A stretch of DNA of 64,000 bases from Pseudomonas putida (GCF_022627325.1 NZ_JAETZZ010000018.1:1-64000), one strand, 5' to 3'. Numbered from the stretch's first letter, positions 7,563-17,292 are shown. Made by a program: numbers and translations. The notes: a model not told the origin generated them from the sequence alone.

Positions 7563-9347
7563 ATGGCCAATGCAATGAAGAAGGTCGATGCGGTGATCGT
7601 CGGTTTCGGCTGGGCGGGCGCCATCATGGCCAAGGAACTCACCGAGGCCGGGCTGCAGGTGGTCGCGCTGGAGCGCGGGCCGATGCAGGACACCTACCCC
7701 GAGGGCAGCTACCCCCAGGTCATCGATGAGCTGACTTACAGCGTACGCAAAAAGCTGTTCGTGGATGTCTCCAAGGAAACCGTCACCATCCGCCACAGCG
7801 TCCACGATGTCGCGCTGCCCAACCGCCAGCTCGGTGCCTTCCTGCCCGGCAAGGGCGTGGGCGGCGCAGGCTTGCACTGGTCCGGCGTGCATTTTCGGGT
7901 AGACCCGATGGAACTGCGCATGCGCAGCCACTACGAAGAGCGCTACGGCAAACGCTTCATCCCTGAAGACATGACCATCCAGGACTTTGGCGTGAGCTAC
8001 GAGGAGCTCGAACCTTGCTTCGACTTCGCCGAGAAGGTCTTCGGCACCTCTGGCCAGGCCTGGACCGTGAACGGCAAGGTGGTCGGCGAAGGCAAGGGCG
8101 GCAACCCCTATGCACCGGACCGCTCAAACCCCTTCCCGCTGGTGTCGCAGAAGAACGTGGTGTCGGCGCAGCTGTTCCAGAAGGCCGCCGCCAGCCTGGG
8201 CTACAAGCCCTACAACCTGCCTTCGGCCAACACCTCGGGCCCCTACACCAACCCGTATGGCGCACAGATGGGGCCGTGCAACTTCTGCGGCTTCTGCAGC
8301 GGGTACGTGTGCTACATGTACTCCAAGGCCTCGCCCAACGTGAACATCCTGCCGGCGCTGCGCCAGGTGCCCCATTTCGAGCTGCGGGCCAACGCCCACG
8401 TGCTGCGGGTGAACCTGGACGACAGCAAGCGCAAGGCTACCGGCGTGACCTACATCGATGCCCAGGGGCGGGAAGTGGAGCAGCCGGCGGACATCGTCAT
8501 CCTGGCCGCGTTCCAGTTCAACAACGTGCGCCTGATGCTGCTGTCGGGCATCGGCAAACCCTATGACCCGATCAAGAACGAAGGGGTCGTGGGGCGCAAC
8601 TTCGCCTACCAGAACATGGGCACGGTGAAAGCGTTCTTCGACAAGGACACCTACACCAACAACTTCATCGGCGCCGGTGGCAACGGTGTGGCGATCGACG
8701 ACTTCAACGCCGACAACTTCGACCATGGGCCGCACGGTTTCGTCGGCGGCTCGCCGATGTGGGTCAACCAGGCCGGCAGCCGGCCGATTGCCGGTGTTGC
8801 CAACCCACCGGGCACGCCCGCGTGGGGCAGTGCCTGGAAGAAGGCCACGGCCGATTACTACACCCACCAGGTGTCGATGGACGCCCACGGCGCGCACCAG
8901 TCTTACCGTGGCAACTACCTGGACCTCGACCCGACCTACCGTGACGCCTACGGCCAGCCGCTGCTGCGCATGACCTTCGACTGGCAGGAAAACGACATCA
9001 AGATGAACCAGTTCATGGTCGACAAGCTAAGCAAGATCGCCCAGGCGATGAACCCGAAAACGATCGCTGTGCTCGGCAAGAAGGTCCAGGAGCACTTCAA
9101 TACCGCCAACTATCAGACCACCCACCTCAACGGCGGCGCGATCATGGGCACCGATCCCAAAACCAGTGCCCTGAACCGCTACCTGCAAAGCTGGGACGTA
9201 CACAACGTGTTCGTCCCGGGGGCTTCGGCGTTCCCCCAAGGGCTGGGTTACAACCCCACTGGCCTGGTGGCTGCACTGACCTACTGGTCGGCGCGGGCCA
9301 TCCGCGAGCAGTACCTGAAAAACCCCGGCCCGCTGGTTCAGGCGTGA
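7563..9347 (+). CDS. Gluconate 2-dehydrogenase, FAD (GMC) catalytic subunit
   Basis: A 594-residue GMC-family oxidoreductase. The FAD-binding GxGxxG is GFGWAG (residues 14-19), and the C-terminal GMC region includes HLNGGAIMG and GYNPTGLVAAL. It has no signal peptide of its own and would be co-exported with the Tat-bearing gamma subunit. Electrons pass to the tri-haem cytochrome encoded downstream. Cys-rich CNFCGFCSGYVC lies near residue 240; other bacterial members also carry Cys here, perhaps for an Fe-S cluster. Family and operon context make the function secure. Confidence 0.94.
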   Translation: MANAMKKVDAVIVGFGWAGAIMAKELTEAGLQVVALERGPMQDTYPEGSYPQVIDELTYSVRKKLFVDVSKETVTIRHSVHDVALPNRQLGAFLPGKGVGGAGLHWSGVHFRVDPMELRMRSHYEERYGKRFIPEDMTIQDFGVSYEELEPCFDFAEKVFGTSGQAWTVNGKVVGEGKGGNPYAPDRSNPFPLVSQKNVVSAQLFQKAAASLGYKPYNLPSANTSGPYTNPYGAQMGPCNFCGFCSGYVCYMYSKASPNVNILPALRQVPHFELRANAHVLRVNLDDSKRKATGVTYIDAQGREVEQPADIVILAAFQFNNVRLMLLSGIGKPYDPIKNEGVVGRNFAYQNMGTVKAFFDKDTYTNNFIGAGGNGVAIDDFNADNFDHGPHGFVGGSPMWVNQAGSRPIAGVANPPGTPAWGSAWKKATADYYTHQVSMDAHGAHQSYRGNYLDLDPTYRDAYGQPLLRMTFDWQENDIKMNQFMVDKLSKIAQAMNPKTIAVLGKKVQEHFNTANYQTTHLNGGAIMGTDPKTSALNRYLQSWDVHNVFVPGASAFPQGLGYNPTGLVAALTYWSARAIREQYLKNPGPLVQA

Positions 9348-9358
9348 GGAGCGATGGC

Positions 9359-10606
9359 ATGAAACGACTGTTGATCGCGACCCTGCTGTTGGGCACGGGC
9401 CTGGCTGCCCAGGCTGAGGAAGCCACCGATGCACTGGTGAAGAAGGGCGAGTACCTGGCCCGTGCCGGTGACTGTGTGGCCTGCCATACCGCCAAGGGCG
9501 GCAAGCCTTTTGCCGGTGGGCTGCCGATGCAAACCCCTATCGGCACCGTGTACTCCACCAACATCACCCCGGATGCCACCGGCATCGGCCAGTACAGTTT
9601 CGAGGAGTTCGACCTGGCCGTGCGCAAGGGCGTGGCCAAGGACGGCAGCACGCTGTACCCGGCCATGCCGTACCCGTCCTATGCGCGGGTCAAGGACGAG
9701 GACATGCGCGCGCTGTACGCCTACTTCATGCAAGGCGTGCAACCGGTGGCGCAGCCGAACAAGGCCACCGACATCCCTTGGCCCTTGAGCATGCGTTGGC
9801 CGCTGGCGATCTGGCGGGGCATGTTCGCGCCAGAAGTGAAAGCCTGGCAAGCGCCGGCCGGCGCAGACCCGGTGGTCAGCCGCGGAGCCTACCTGGTGGA
9901 GGGCCTGGGCCATTGCGGCGCGTGCCATACCCCGCGTGCCCTGACCATGCAGGAAAAGGCCCTGAGCCCCGCCGATGGCGAGCAGTTCCTTGCCGGCAGC
10001 GCGCCGCTGGAGGGCTGGATCGCCAAGAACTTGCGCGGTGACCACAAGGATGGCCTGGGCAGTTGGAGCGAGGAGCAACTGGTGCAGTTTCTGAAAACCG
10101 GCCGCAGTGACCGCAGTGCCGTTTTCGGCGGCATGAGCGATGTGGTCGAACACAGCATGCAGCACTTGAGCGATGGCGACCTGACGGCCATTGCCCGCTA
10201 CCTCAAGACGCTGCCGGCAAGCGACCCGGACGACCAGCCGCATGTGTATGACAAGCAAGTGGCACAGGCTTTGTGGAATGGCGATGACAGCAAGCCGGGT
10301 GCGGCGGTGTACATCGACAACTGCGCCGCCTGCCACCGCACCGATGGCCAGGGGTATACCCGGGTGTTCCCGGCGCTGGCCGGCAACCCGGTGGTACAGA
10401 CGGCCGATGCCACCTCGCTGATTCATGTGGTGCTCGAAGGCGGCACGGTGCCGGCGACCCATACCGCGCCGTCGAACCTCACCATGCCAGCGTTCGGCTG
10501 GCGCTTGAGCGATCAGGAAGTGGCTGAGGTGGTGAACTTCATCCGCACCAGTTGGGGTAACCAGGGCAGCGCTGTTTCGGCCAGTGATGTGAAGGCCATT
10601 CGATAG
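9359..10606 (+). CDS. Gluconate 2-dehydrogenase, tri-haem cytochrome c subunit
   Basis: A 415-residue cytochrome with a Sec signal (MKRLLIATLLLGTGLAAQA) and three haem c sites: CVACH (39-43), CGACH (186-190) and CAACH (322-326). It anchors the dehydrogenase and passes electrons to the quinone pool. The ATG at 9359 is chosen because GAGGAG ends eight bases upstream and the signal peptide starts there; an in-frame GTG at 9344 overlaps the previous stop. It is the last gene of the operon and is followed by a palindromic hairpin. Confidence 0.95.
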   Translation: MKRLLIATLLLGTGLAAQAEEATDALVKKGEYLARAGDCVACHTAKGGKPFAGGLPMQTPIGTVYSTNITPDATGIGQYSFEEFDLAVRKGVAKDGSTLYPAMPYPSYARVKDEDMRALYAYFMQGVQPVAQPNKATDIPWPLSMRWPLAIWRGMFAPEVKAWQAPAGADPVVSRGAYLVEGLGHCGACHTPRALTMQEKALSPADGEQFLAGSAPLEGWIAKNLRGDHKDGLGSWSEEQLVQFLKTGRSDRSAVFGGMSDVVEHSMQHLSDGDLTAIARYLKTLPASDPDDQPHVYDKQVAQALWNGDDSKPGAAVYIDNCAACHRTDGQGYTRVFPALAGNPVVQTADATSLIHVVLEGGTVPATHTAPSNLTMPAFGWRLSDQEVAEVVNFIRTSWGNQGSAVSASDVKAIR

Positions 10607-10634
10607 GGCTGGCGCTATCCCTTTTGTGGGCGTC

Positions 10635-10660
10635 GGCTTGCCGGTGACCGCCGGCAAGCC
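10635..10660. terminator. REP-like hairpin after the gluconate dehydrogenase operon
   Basis: A perfect 10-bp stem (GGCTTGCCGG at 10635-10644, CCGGCAAGCC at 10651-10660) with a 6-base loop follows TGTGGGCGT. It resembles the P. putida REP family and lies 28 bp after the cytochrome gene, so it may both end transcription and protect the mRNA. Confidence 0.6.
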
Positions 10661-10779
10661 ATTAGCGACAGAGAGTGATTTCAGATCTGGAAATTGAATT
10701 ACTCGGTGCCCCGTAAAAGGGGCACCCCTGTAAAATCCCGACGAACGGTAGGTGACGAAAGCGCGCGGTTTTGATGTAT

Positions 10780-10793
10780 TGAAACCGGTTTCA
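10780..10793. promoter_or_regulatory. PtxS operator of ptxS
   Basis: TGAAACCGGTTTCA, identical to the sites at 6704 and 11896, lies 35 bp upstream of the ptxS start. This is the expected autoregulatory operator. Confidence 0.92.
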
Positions 10794-10828
10794 TTCACCG
10801 TCACCGACAATAATCACAAGGGACCGAA

Positions 10829-11851
10829 ATGACCGATTTGCCTGCCCATTCCCGTGAGCGCGTGACCATCAGCGAGGTCGCACGCGTTGCCGGCGTCTCC
10901 AAGGCCACCGTGTCGCGCTACATCGGCGGCGATCGCCAACTGCTGGCAGAAGCTACCGCCAAGCGCCTTGAAGAAGTCATCGAACGCCTGGGCTACCGGC
11001 CCAACCAGATGGCCCGCGGCCTCAAGCGTGGCCAGACGCGTTTGATCGGCATGCTGGTCGCAGACATCCTCAACCCCTATTCAGTGGCGGTGATGCACGG
11101 CGTTGAAACCGCCTGCCGCCAGCACGGCTACAGCCTCGTGGTGTGCAACACCAACCGCGACGACGAGCAAGAGCGCCATCACCTGGCGGCCCTGCAGTCT
11201 TACAACGTCGAGGGCCTGATCGTGAATACCCTCGGCCATCACCCTGGCGAACTGCTAAACCTGCAGCGTGACATGCCCATGGTCCTGGTAGACCGGCAAC
11301 TGCCAGAACTGAACGTCGACCTGGTAGGGTTGGATAACGCCCACGCCATCGGCCAGGCCCTGGACCATTTGCAGGCGCGCGGCTACCGCGACATCCTGGC
11401 GGTCACCGAACCGCTGGACGGCACCAGCTCCCGGCTGGAACGCACCCAGGCATTCACCGCGTCGATCAGCCGCCGCGCCGGCATGCGCCAACAACTGGTG
11501 GAAATCGACAACGCGTTGCCCGCCCGGCTTGACGCCTTCCTCGCCAGCAAGGGCCATGGCCCGCAGGCGATCTTCACCTTCAACGGCGTGGCCACCCTGG
11601 CGGTGACACGTGTACTGCACGACGCTGGTTGCAACCTGTTCCAGGACGTAGGCCTGATTGCGCTGGACGAACTGGACTGGTACCCGCTGGTTGGCAGCGG
11701 CATCACCGCGCTCGCCCAACCCACCCAACGCATCGGCGTGGCCGCCTTCGACTGCCTGCTCGACCGCCTGCGCGGGGAGAGCGGGGCGCCCCGGCGCCTG
11801 GACTTCGAAGCAGAGTTGATCATCCGAGGTTCCACGCAATCACGCGACTGA
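10829..11851 (+). CDS. ptxS: PtxS, LacI-family repressor of 2-ketogluconate genes
   Basis: A 340-residue LacI/GalR regulator. The helix-turn-helix is ISEVARVAGVSKATVSRYI (about residues 14-32), followed by a hinge and a periplasmic-binding-protein-like effector domain. In P. putida PtxS responds to 2-ketogluconate and represses the gad, ptxS and kgu promoters through TGAAACCGGTTTCA. All three copies of that operator are in this window at the expected places. AGGGA precedes the start. Confidence 0.95.
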   Translation: MTDLPAHSRERVTISEVARVAGVSKATVSRYIGGDRQLLAEATAKRLEEVIERLGYRPNQMARGLKRGQTRLIGMLVADILNPYSVAVMHGVETACRQHGYSLVVCNTNRDDEQERHHLAALQSYNVEGLIVNTLGHHPGELLNLQRDMPMVLVDRQLPELNVDLVGLDNAHAIGQALDHLQARGYRDILAVTEPLDGTSSRLERTQAFTASISRRAGMRQQLVEIDNALPARLDAFLASKGHGPQAIFTFNGVATLAVTRVLHDAGCNLFQDVGLIALDELDWYPLVGSGITALAQPTQRIGVAAFDCLLDRLRGESGAPRRLDFEAELIIRGSTQSRD

Positions 11852-11895
11852 AGCAACGGCCGGCAACGACGCTGGTCATTGCTGCAGCCTATAAA

Positions 11896-11909
11896 TGAAA
11901 CCGGTTTCA
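11896..11909. promoter_or_regulatory. PtxS operator of the kgu operon
   Basis: TGAAACCGGTTTCA directly abuts a TATAAA (11890-11895) that could be the -10 box. It ends 14 bp before the kguE start codon. Binding here would block the kguEKTD promoter. Confidence 0.92.
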
Positions 11910-11923
11910 TAAGGATAAGAACA

Positions 11924-12709
11924 ATGCACGCGAACCCCGTTTCCATCAGCCTTTCCAGCTACGGTGCCAGCCTGGTCCGGGAGCGTGGCCAGGAGAGCTT
12001 CCTTGAAATGCTGGCCGCTGCCGGCGTGACCTGTGTCGAACTGCGCGAAGAGCTGTTCGACGAGGCGCCGGACGCCACCGCGCTGTCGGCGGCAATCACC
12101 GCGCTGCAGTTGCAGTGCCTGTATTCCTCGCCACTGGAGCTGTGGACGCCTGATGGCCAGCTGGACGCGCGCTTGCCCGCCAAGCTGGCGCTGGCCCGCG
12201 CACTCGGCGCTGTGGCGCTGAAGGTGTCGTTGGGGCATTACCCTGGCGCAGGCGACCTGGCGGGCTTGCAAGCGCACCTGCGCCCGGGTGACCCGCTGTT
12301 GCTGGTGGAGAACGACCAGACCGTGCAGGGCGGGCGCATCGCCCCGCTGCTGCAGTTTTTTCAGCGCTGCGAGGAACAGGGGCTGGCGCTGGGCATGACC
12401 TTCGATATCGGCAACTGGCAATGGCAGGGTGAATCCGCCGCGCAGGCAGCCCAGTCGCTTGGCCGCTGGGTGCGCTATGTGCATTGCAAGGCTGTGCAGC
12501 GCGAAGCCAGCGGGCGCCTGGTAGCCGTTGTGCCCCAGGCACGCGACCTGATGGCCTGGGAGGCAATGTTCGCCGAGTTCACCCCTGGGCTGATGCGCGC
12601 CGTGGAGTATCCGCTGGCCGGCGCTGACTTGCTGGCGTTGACCCGCGCCCAGGTCAGCAACCTGGCCCGCATCGCCATGAGCGAGGAGGTGAGCCATGCC
12701 TACGCATGA
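11924..12709 (+). CDS. kguE: KguE, TIM-barrel sugar epimerase/isomerase-like protein
   Basis: A 261-residue protein of the xylose-isomerase-like TIM-barrel (sugar phosphate isomerase/epimerase) family. Typical strand-end residues are ECV-type VELREELFD, LLVENDQTV and FDIGNWQW. It is the first kgu gene and lies directly after the PtxS operator. Its exact step in 2-ketogluconate catabolism has not been firmly assigned. The ATG at 11924 has AAGGA nine bases upstream; an in-frame TTG at 11879 would run through the operator and is rejected. It overlaps kguK by 14 bp. Confidence 0.9.
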   Translation: MHANPVSISLSSYGASLVRERGQESFLEMLAAAGVTCVELREELFDEAPDATALSAAITALQLQCLYSSPLELWTPDGQLDARLPAKLALARALGAVALKVSLGHYPGAGDLAGLQAHLRPGDPLLLVENDQTVQGGRIAPLLQFFQRCEEQGLALGMTFDIGNWQWQGESAAQAAQSLGRWVRYVHCKAVQREASGRLVAVVPQARDLMAWEAMFAEFTPGLMRAVEYPLAGADLLALTRAQVSNLARIAMSEEVSHAYA

Positions 12710-13646
12710 CGTTCTGTGTTTTGGCGAAACCATGGCCATGTTCGTTGCCGAGCAGGTCGGTGACCTGGCGGCTGTAGGGGCATTTACCAAGCGCATTGCC
12801 GGCGCCGACAGCAATGTGGCCATCGGCCTTGCCCGCCTGGGTTTTCGGGTGCGTTGGCTGAGCCGGGTGGGCAACGACTCGCTCGGGCGCTTCGTGCTCG
12901 ACACCCTGCAGCAGGAGGGGCTGGATTGCAGCCACGTGGAGGTCGATGACCAGCACCCGACCGGCTTTCAGCTCAAGGGCCGTTGCGATGACGGCAGCGA
13001 CCCGGTGGTGGAGTATTTTCGCCGCAACTCCGCGGCCAGCCACCTGTCGCTGGCGCAGCTCAGCCCGGCGTTGCTGCAGGCCCGCCACCTTCACGCTACC
13101 GGTATTCCACTGGCGCTGTCGGCCGGCTGCAGGGCGCTGGCCCATGAGCTGGTCGAACGCATGCGCAGCGAAGGGCGCAGCATCTCCTTCGACCCCAACC
13201 TGCGCCCGTCGCTGTGGCCCGACAGCGCGAGCATGGTCCGTGAGGTCAACGCGCTGGCGGTGAAGGCGCATTGGCTGCTGCCAGGGCTGGAGGAAGGGCG
13301 CCTGCTGACCGGTTTGCAAAACCCGGCAGACATCGCTGCGTTCTACCTGGACCGTGGTGTCGAGCATGTGGTGATCAAGCTGGGCGGCGAGGGTGCCTAC
13401 TACCGCAATGCCCAAGGCCAAGGGCAGGTCGCCCCTGTACCCGTGGCCAGGGTGGTGGACACCGTCGGCGCCGGCGACGCCTTTGCCGTTGGCGTGGTCA
13501 GCGGCCTACTCGAAGGCCGCCCGCTGGCCGAGGCGGTCGCTCGCGGCAACTGGTGCGGCAGCCGCGCCGTGCAATCGCGCGGCGACATGGAAGGCCTGCC
13601 CCTGCGCCGGGAGCTGGAAGCGTACGCGTTACTCAAGAGTGCCTGA
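12696..13646 (+). CDS. kguK: KguK, 2-ketogluconate kinase (PfkB family)
   Basis: A 316-residue carbohydrate kinase that phosphorylates 2-ketogluconate to 2-keto-6-phosphogluconate. The PfkB signature near the C-terminus, DTVGAGDAFAVGVVSGLL (catalytic Asp in GAGD), and the N-terminal substrate region (GADSNVAIGLARLG) are intact. Translation is coupled to kguE by a 14-bp overlap. The product goes to KguD, which makes 6-phosphogluconate. Confidence 0.94.
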   Translation: MPTHDVLCFGETMAMFVAEQVGDLAAVGAFTKRIAGADSNVAIGLARLGFRVRWLSRVGNDSLGRFVLDTLQQEGLDCSHVEVDDQHPTGFQLKGRCDDGSDPVVEYFRRNSAASHLSLAQLSPALLQARHLHATGIPLALSAGCRALAHELVERMRSEGRSISFDPNLRPSLWPDSASMVREVNALAVKAHWLLPGLEEGRLLTGLQNPADIAAFYLDRGVEHVVIKLGGEGAYYRNAQGQGQVAPVPVARVVDTVGAGDAFAVGVVSGLLEGRPLAEAVARGNWCGSRAVQSRGDMEGLPLRRELEAYALLKSA

Positions 13647-13707
13647 AACTTTGATCGCCGGTACGCCGGCCGGTTGCTACAAAAACAACAAGCTCAGGAG
13701 CCGCATC

Positions 13708-15000
13708 ATGCAATCGACAAGCCTCGCCCCACGCCGTTGGTGGTACATCATCCCGATCGTCTTCGTCACTTACAGCCTGGCGTACCTGGACCGCGCCAAC
13801 TACGGCTTCGCCGCCGCCTCAGGCATGGCCGATGACCTGAAAATCACCCCGGCGCTGTCTTCCCTGCTGGGGGCGCTGTTCTTCCTCGGCTACTTCTTCT
13901 TCCAGGTGCCTGGCGCCATCTACGCGCAAAAACGCAGCGTCAAAAAGCTGATTTTCGTCAGCCTGATCCTCTGGGGTAGCCTGGCGACCCTGACCGGCAT
14001 GGTCAGCAACGTCTACCTGCTGATCGGCATCCGCTTCCTGCTCGGGGTGGTCGAGGCCGCGGTGATGCCGGCGATGCTGGTGTACCTGTGCCATTGGTTC
14101 ACCCGCGCCGAACGCTCGCGCGCCAATACCTTCCTGATGCTGGGCAACCCGGTGACCATCCTGTGGATGTCGGTGGTCTCGGGGTACCTGATCAAGCATT
14201 TCGACTGGCGCTGGATGTTCATCATCGAGGGCCTGCCGGCGGTGCTCTGGGCGTTCATCTGGTGGCGCCTGGTGGATGATCGGCCAGCCCAGGTGGGCTG
14301 GTTGAGCGAGCAGGAAAAAGCTTCGCTCGAACAGGCCCTGGCCGCTGAGCAGCAAGGCATCAAGCCGGTGAAGAACTACCGCGAAGCGTTTCGCTCGGCG
14401 CAGGTCATCGTGCTGTCACTGCAGTACTTCTGCTGGAGCATCGGGGTGTACGGCTTCGTGCTGTGGCTGCCTTCGATCCTCAAGCAAGCAGCGAACGTCG
14501 ACATCGTCGAGGCCGGCTGGCTGGCCTCGGTGCCCTACCTGGCGGCGGTGCTGGCCATGGTCGGGGTGTCGTGGGCCTCTGACAAACTGCAAAAGCGCAA
14601 GCGCTTCGTCTGGCCGCCCTTGCTGATCGCCGCGCTGGCGTTCTATGGCTCCTACGCGTTGGGCACCGAGCATTTCTGGGCGTCCTATGCATTGCTGGTG
14701 ATTGCCGGGGCTTGCATGTACGCCCCCTACGGCCCGTTCTTCGCCATCGTGCCGGAGATCCTGCCCAGCAATGTGGCCGGTGGGGCCATGGCCCTGATCA
14801 ACAGCATGGGCGCGCTGGGCTCGTTCGGCGGCTCGTGGCTGGTCGGCTACCTCAACGGCGCCACCGGTGGCCCTGGCGCTTCTTACCTGTTCATGTGCGG
14901 TGCGCTGCTGACAGCAGTGGCGCTCACGGCTGCACTGAAAACACCGCAAACCTCCGGCCAGGCCAAGCCCCGCGGCCAGCGCCTGGCCATGAGCCAATAG
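13708..15000 (+). CDS. kguT: KguT, 2-ketogluconate transporter (MFS)
   Basis: A 430-residue inner-membrane permease of the anion:cation symporter branch of the major facilitator superfamily, with about 12 hydrophobic segments. Motifs include YLDRANYGFA in the first helix and RFLLGVVEAAVMPAM in the fourth. It imports the 2-ketogluconate made in the periplasm by the dehydrogenase. The ATG at 13708 has CAGGAG seven bases upstream; the frame stays open far upstream inside kguK, but that is out-of-frame noise. It sits between the kinase and reductase genes. Confidence 0.94.
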   Translation: MQSTSLAPRRWWYIIPIVFVTYSLAYLDRANYGFAAASGMADDLKITPALSSLLGALFFLGYFFFQVPGAIYAQKRSVKKLIFVSLILWGSLATLTGMVSNVYLLIGIRFLLGVVEAAVMPAMLVYLCHWFTRAERSRANTFLMLGNPVTILWMSVVSGYLIKHFDWRWMFIIEGLPAVLWAFIWWRLVDDRPAQVGWLSEQEKASLEQALAAEQQGIKPVKNYREAFRSAQVIVLSLQYFCWSIGVYGFVLWLPSILKQAANVDIVEAGWLASVPYLAAVLAMVGVSWASDKLQKRKRFVWPPLLIAALAFYGSYALGTEHFWASYALLVIAGACMYAPYGPFFAIVPEILPSNVAGGAMALINSMGALGSFGGSWLVGYLNGATGGPGASYLFMCGALLTAVALTAALKTPQTSGQAKPRGQRLAMSQ

Positions 15001-15009
15001 GAAACAGCC

Positions 15010-15975
15010 ATGAAAAAGCGAATCGTCCTTTACAAGCGCCTGCCCGAGGCCCTGCTGGCGCGCCTGCAACAGCAGGTCGAGGTGACCTGGGTGGATACCA
15101 CGGGCAGTGACGGCCTGGCCCGGCTGCGCGATGCCTTGCCCGGCGCCCACGGCCTACTGGGCGCCAGTGTGCGGCTGGACAGCAGCCTGCTGGACCTGGC
15201 GCCCCAGCTTGAAGTGGTGGCCAGTGTCTCGGTCGGCGTCGACAACTACGACATTGCCGAACTCACCCGCCGTGGCGTGATGCTGACCAATACCCCTGAT
15301 GTCTTGACCGAGACCACCGCCGACACCGGCTTTGCCTTGATCCTGGCTACTGCCCGACGGGTCGTGGAGCTGGCCGGCTGGGTACGTGACGGCCACTGGC
15401 AGGCCAACATTGGGCCGGCGCACTTTGGCAGTGACGTGCATGGCAAGACCTTGGGCATCGTTGGCATGGGGCGCATTGGCGAGGCCTTGGCAAGGCGTGG
15501 CGCCGCCGGGTTCGGCATGCGCGTGCTGTACCACAGTTCGCGGGCCAAACCAGAGGTGGAGGCCCGCTATGGTGCCCGCTATCGCACCCTGGACGCGCTG
15601 CTGAGCGAGGCGGACTTTGTCTGTTTGACGGTGCCTTTGAGCGCCAGCACCGAAGGCTTGATCGGTGCACGGGAGCTTGCGCTGATGAAGCCCGAGGCCA
15701 TCCTGGTGAACATTGCCCGCGGACGTGTGGTGGATGAGCAGGCACTGCTAGCGGCGTTGCAGGCCAAGCGCATACGCGGCGCCGGGCTGGATGTGTTCGT
15801 GCAGGAGCCGTTGCCGGCACATTCGCCCCTGTTGCACCTGGACAATGTGGTGGCAACCCCGCATATCGGCTCGGCAACCCATGAAACCCGCGAGGCCATG
15901 GCGCGCTGTGCGGTGGAGAACCTGTTGAGCGCGTTGGCGGGGCACAGGCCGGCGAATCTGGTGAATGAGGTCTGA
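15010..15975 (+). CDS. kguD: KguD, 2-ketogluconate-6-phosphate reductase
   Basis: A 321-residue D-isomer-specific 2-hydroxyacid dehydrogenase that reduces 2-keto-6-phosphogluconate to 6-phosphogluconate, feeding the Entner-Doudoroff pathway. The NAD(P)-binding GMGRIG motif, the catalytic Arg in NIARGRVVDEQAL, the Glu in VFVQEPLPAHS and the His in TPHIGSAT are all present. GGAAACAG precedes the ATG, 9 bp after kguT. It ends the operon before a perfect palindrome. Confidence 0.94.
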   Translation: MKKRIVLYKRLPEALLARLQQQVEVTWVDTTGSDGLARLRDALPGAHGLLGASVRLDSSLLDLAPQLEVVASVSVGVDNYDIAELTRRGVMLTNTPDVLTETTADTGFALILATARRVVELAGWVRDGHWQANIGPAHFGSDVHGKTLGIVGMGRIGEALARRGAAGFGMRVLYHSSRAKPEVEARYGARYRTLDALLSEADFVCLTVPLSASTEGLIGARELALMKPEAILVNIARGRVVDEQALLAALQAKRIRGAGLDVFVQEPLPAHSPLLHLDNVVATPHIGSATHETREAMARCAVENLLSALAGHRPANLVNEV

Positions 15976-15979
15976 ACGC

Positions 15980-16001
15980 GAGCGCCGCACGTGCGGCGCT
16001 C
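15980..16001. terminator. Bidirectional terminator, perfect 22-bp palindrome
   Basis: GAGCGCCGCAC followed at once by GTGCGGCGCTC is a perfect palindrome between the convergent kguD and MFS genes. There is no clear T-tract, but the position fits a shared transcription stop. Confidence 0.7.
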
Positions 16002-16017
16002 ACTGGAAGGCAGCCTG

Positions 16018-17205
16018 CTACTGGCCACCCTTCATGCGCCGCGCCACCGCGTATATCCCCAAGCCCACCAGCGCCGCAGCGGCGCCGATATAGCCGGTGC
16101 TGGTCCAGCCCAGCCCGGCACTGATGGCCATGCCGCCAAACCAAGGCCCCAAGGCATTGGCCAGGTTGAAGGCCGCATGGTTGGAAGCCGCTGCCAGGCT
16201 CGGCGCTTCGTGGGCAATGTCCATCAGGCGGATCTGCAAGGGCGCGGCCAGTGCGATCATGGTGCCGACCAGGCCGATGCCCAACAACAGTGTCCACAGC
16301 GAATGGGCAGCGAAGGTGAAAAACACCAGCACGGCGGTCGACCACACCAGGACGATGCCCACGGCGCGGAACTGCAGCCGGTCGAATAGCTTGCCGCCGG
16401 CAATGTTGCCGATGATGCCGCCAAGACCGAAGGCTGCCAGGCCAAAGGGAATCCACTGGGGCGCTACTTGAGTCACTTCCAGCATGGTCGGCGCCAGATA
16501 GCTGAACACACAGAACATGCCGGCAAAACCGATCGAGGCGATGCCCAGCGCCATCCACACCTGCGGCAGGGTGAAGGCTTTCAGTTCCTTGCGTGGGTCG
16601 CTGCGTACTTCATCGCTGCGTTGCGGCACGTAGTGCCAGACCAGGGCGATGGTGCACAGGGCGATCAGGCCCACCAGCAAAAACGCCGAGCGCCAGCCAA
16701 AGTGCTGCCCCAGGAATGTCGCCACGGGGTTACCCAGCAACATGGCCAGTGTGAGGCCCATCATTACCCGGGCTACGGCGCCGGCGCGCTGGTTGCTCGG
16801 TACCATGCTCGAGGCAACCACCGCAGCGATGCCAAAGTACGCACCATGGGGCAGGCCGCTGATGAAGCGGAAGGCCACCAACCCTGCAAACGACGGGGCG
16901 AAGGCGGTGGCCAGGTTGCCGATGGCATACAGCGCCATCAACAAAAGCAGCATGTGCTTGCGCAGCAGCTTGGCACCGAGAATGGCCAGTGCCGGCGCAC
17001 CTACCACCACACCCAGCGCGTAGGCGCTGATCGCATGGCCTACCTGGGGCTCGCTCAGGTGCAGGTTGCCGGCGATGTCCGGCATCAGCCCCATGATCGC
17101 GAATTCGCCGGTGCCAATGGCAAAACTGCCCAAGGCCATGGCGGCTTCCATCTTGCCGACTTCGCCTTTGGAAAGGGCGACTGGCGGTACTTCATGAACT
17201 GACAT
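16018..17205 (-). CDS. MFS transporter, DHA1 family (drug or sugar efflux-like)
   Basis: A 395-residue inner-membrane protein with about 12 hydrophobic helices. The N-terminal GSFAIGTGEFAIMGLMPDIA and the helix-4 region FRFISGLPHGAYFG are typical of the DHA1 group of proton-driven efflux pumps that includes AraJ/YdhP-type proteins. The substrate is not evident. It follows the APC permease gene on the same strand with an 87-bp gap that contains no strong hairpin, so co-transcription is possible. No sign of disruption. Confidence 0.9.
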   Translation of the reverse strand: MSVHEVPPVALSKGEVGKMEAAMALGSFAIGTGEFAIMGLMPDIAGNLHLSEPQVGHAISAYALGVVVGAPALAILGAKLLRKHMLLLLMALYAIGNLATAFAPSFAGLVAFRFISGLPHGAYFGIAAVVASSMVPSNQRAGAVARVMMGLTLAMLLGNPVATFLGQHFGWRSAFLLVGLIALCTIALVWHYVPQRSDEVRSDPRKELKAFTLPQVWMALGIASIGFAGMFCVFSYLAPTMLEVTQVAPQWIPFGLAAFGLGGIIGNIAGGKLFDRLQFRAVGIVLVWSTAVLVFFTFAAHSLWTLLLGIGLVGTMIALAAPLQIRLMDIAHEAPSLAAASNHAAFNLANALGPWFGGMAISAGLGWTSTGYIGAAAALVGLGIYAVARRMKGGQ

Positions 17206-17292
17206 TAGGGTCCCTATTGAAACATGCTGAAACGTTCAACGCGGGATCATAGTCAATTCGTCCACTGAGCGTCGAGGACGACGGGCAGTGGA

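Noticed and set aside
13393..13707. Longer kguT starting inside kguK
   Set aside because: The upstream part is the Arg/Ala/Pro-rich out-of-frame reading of kguK. CAGGAG and the MFS N-terminus fix the start at 13708.
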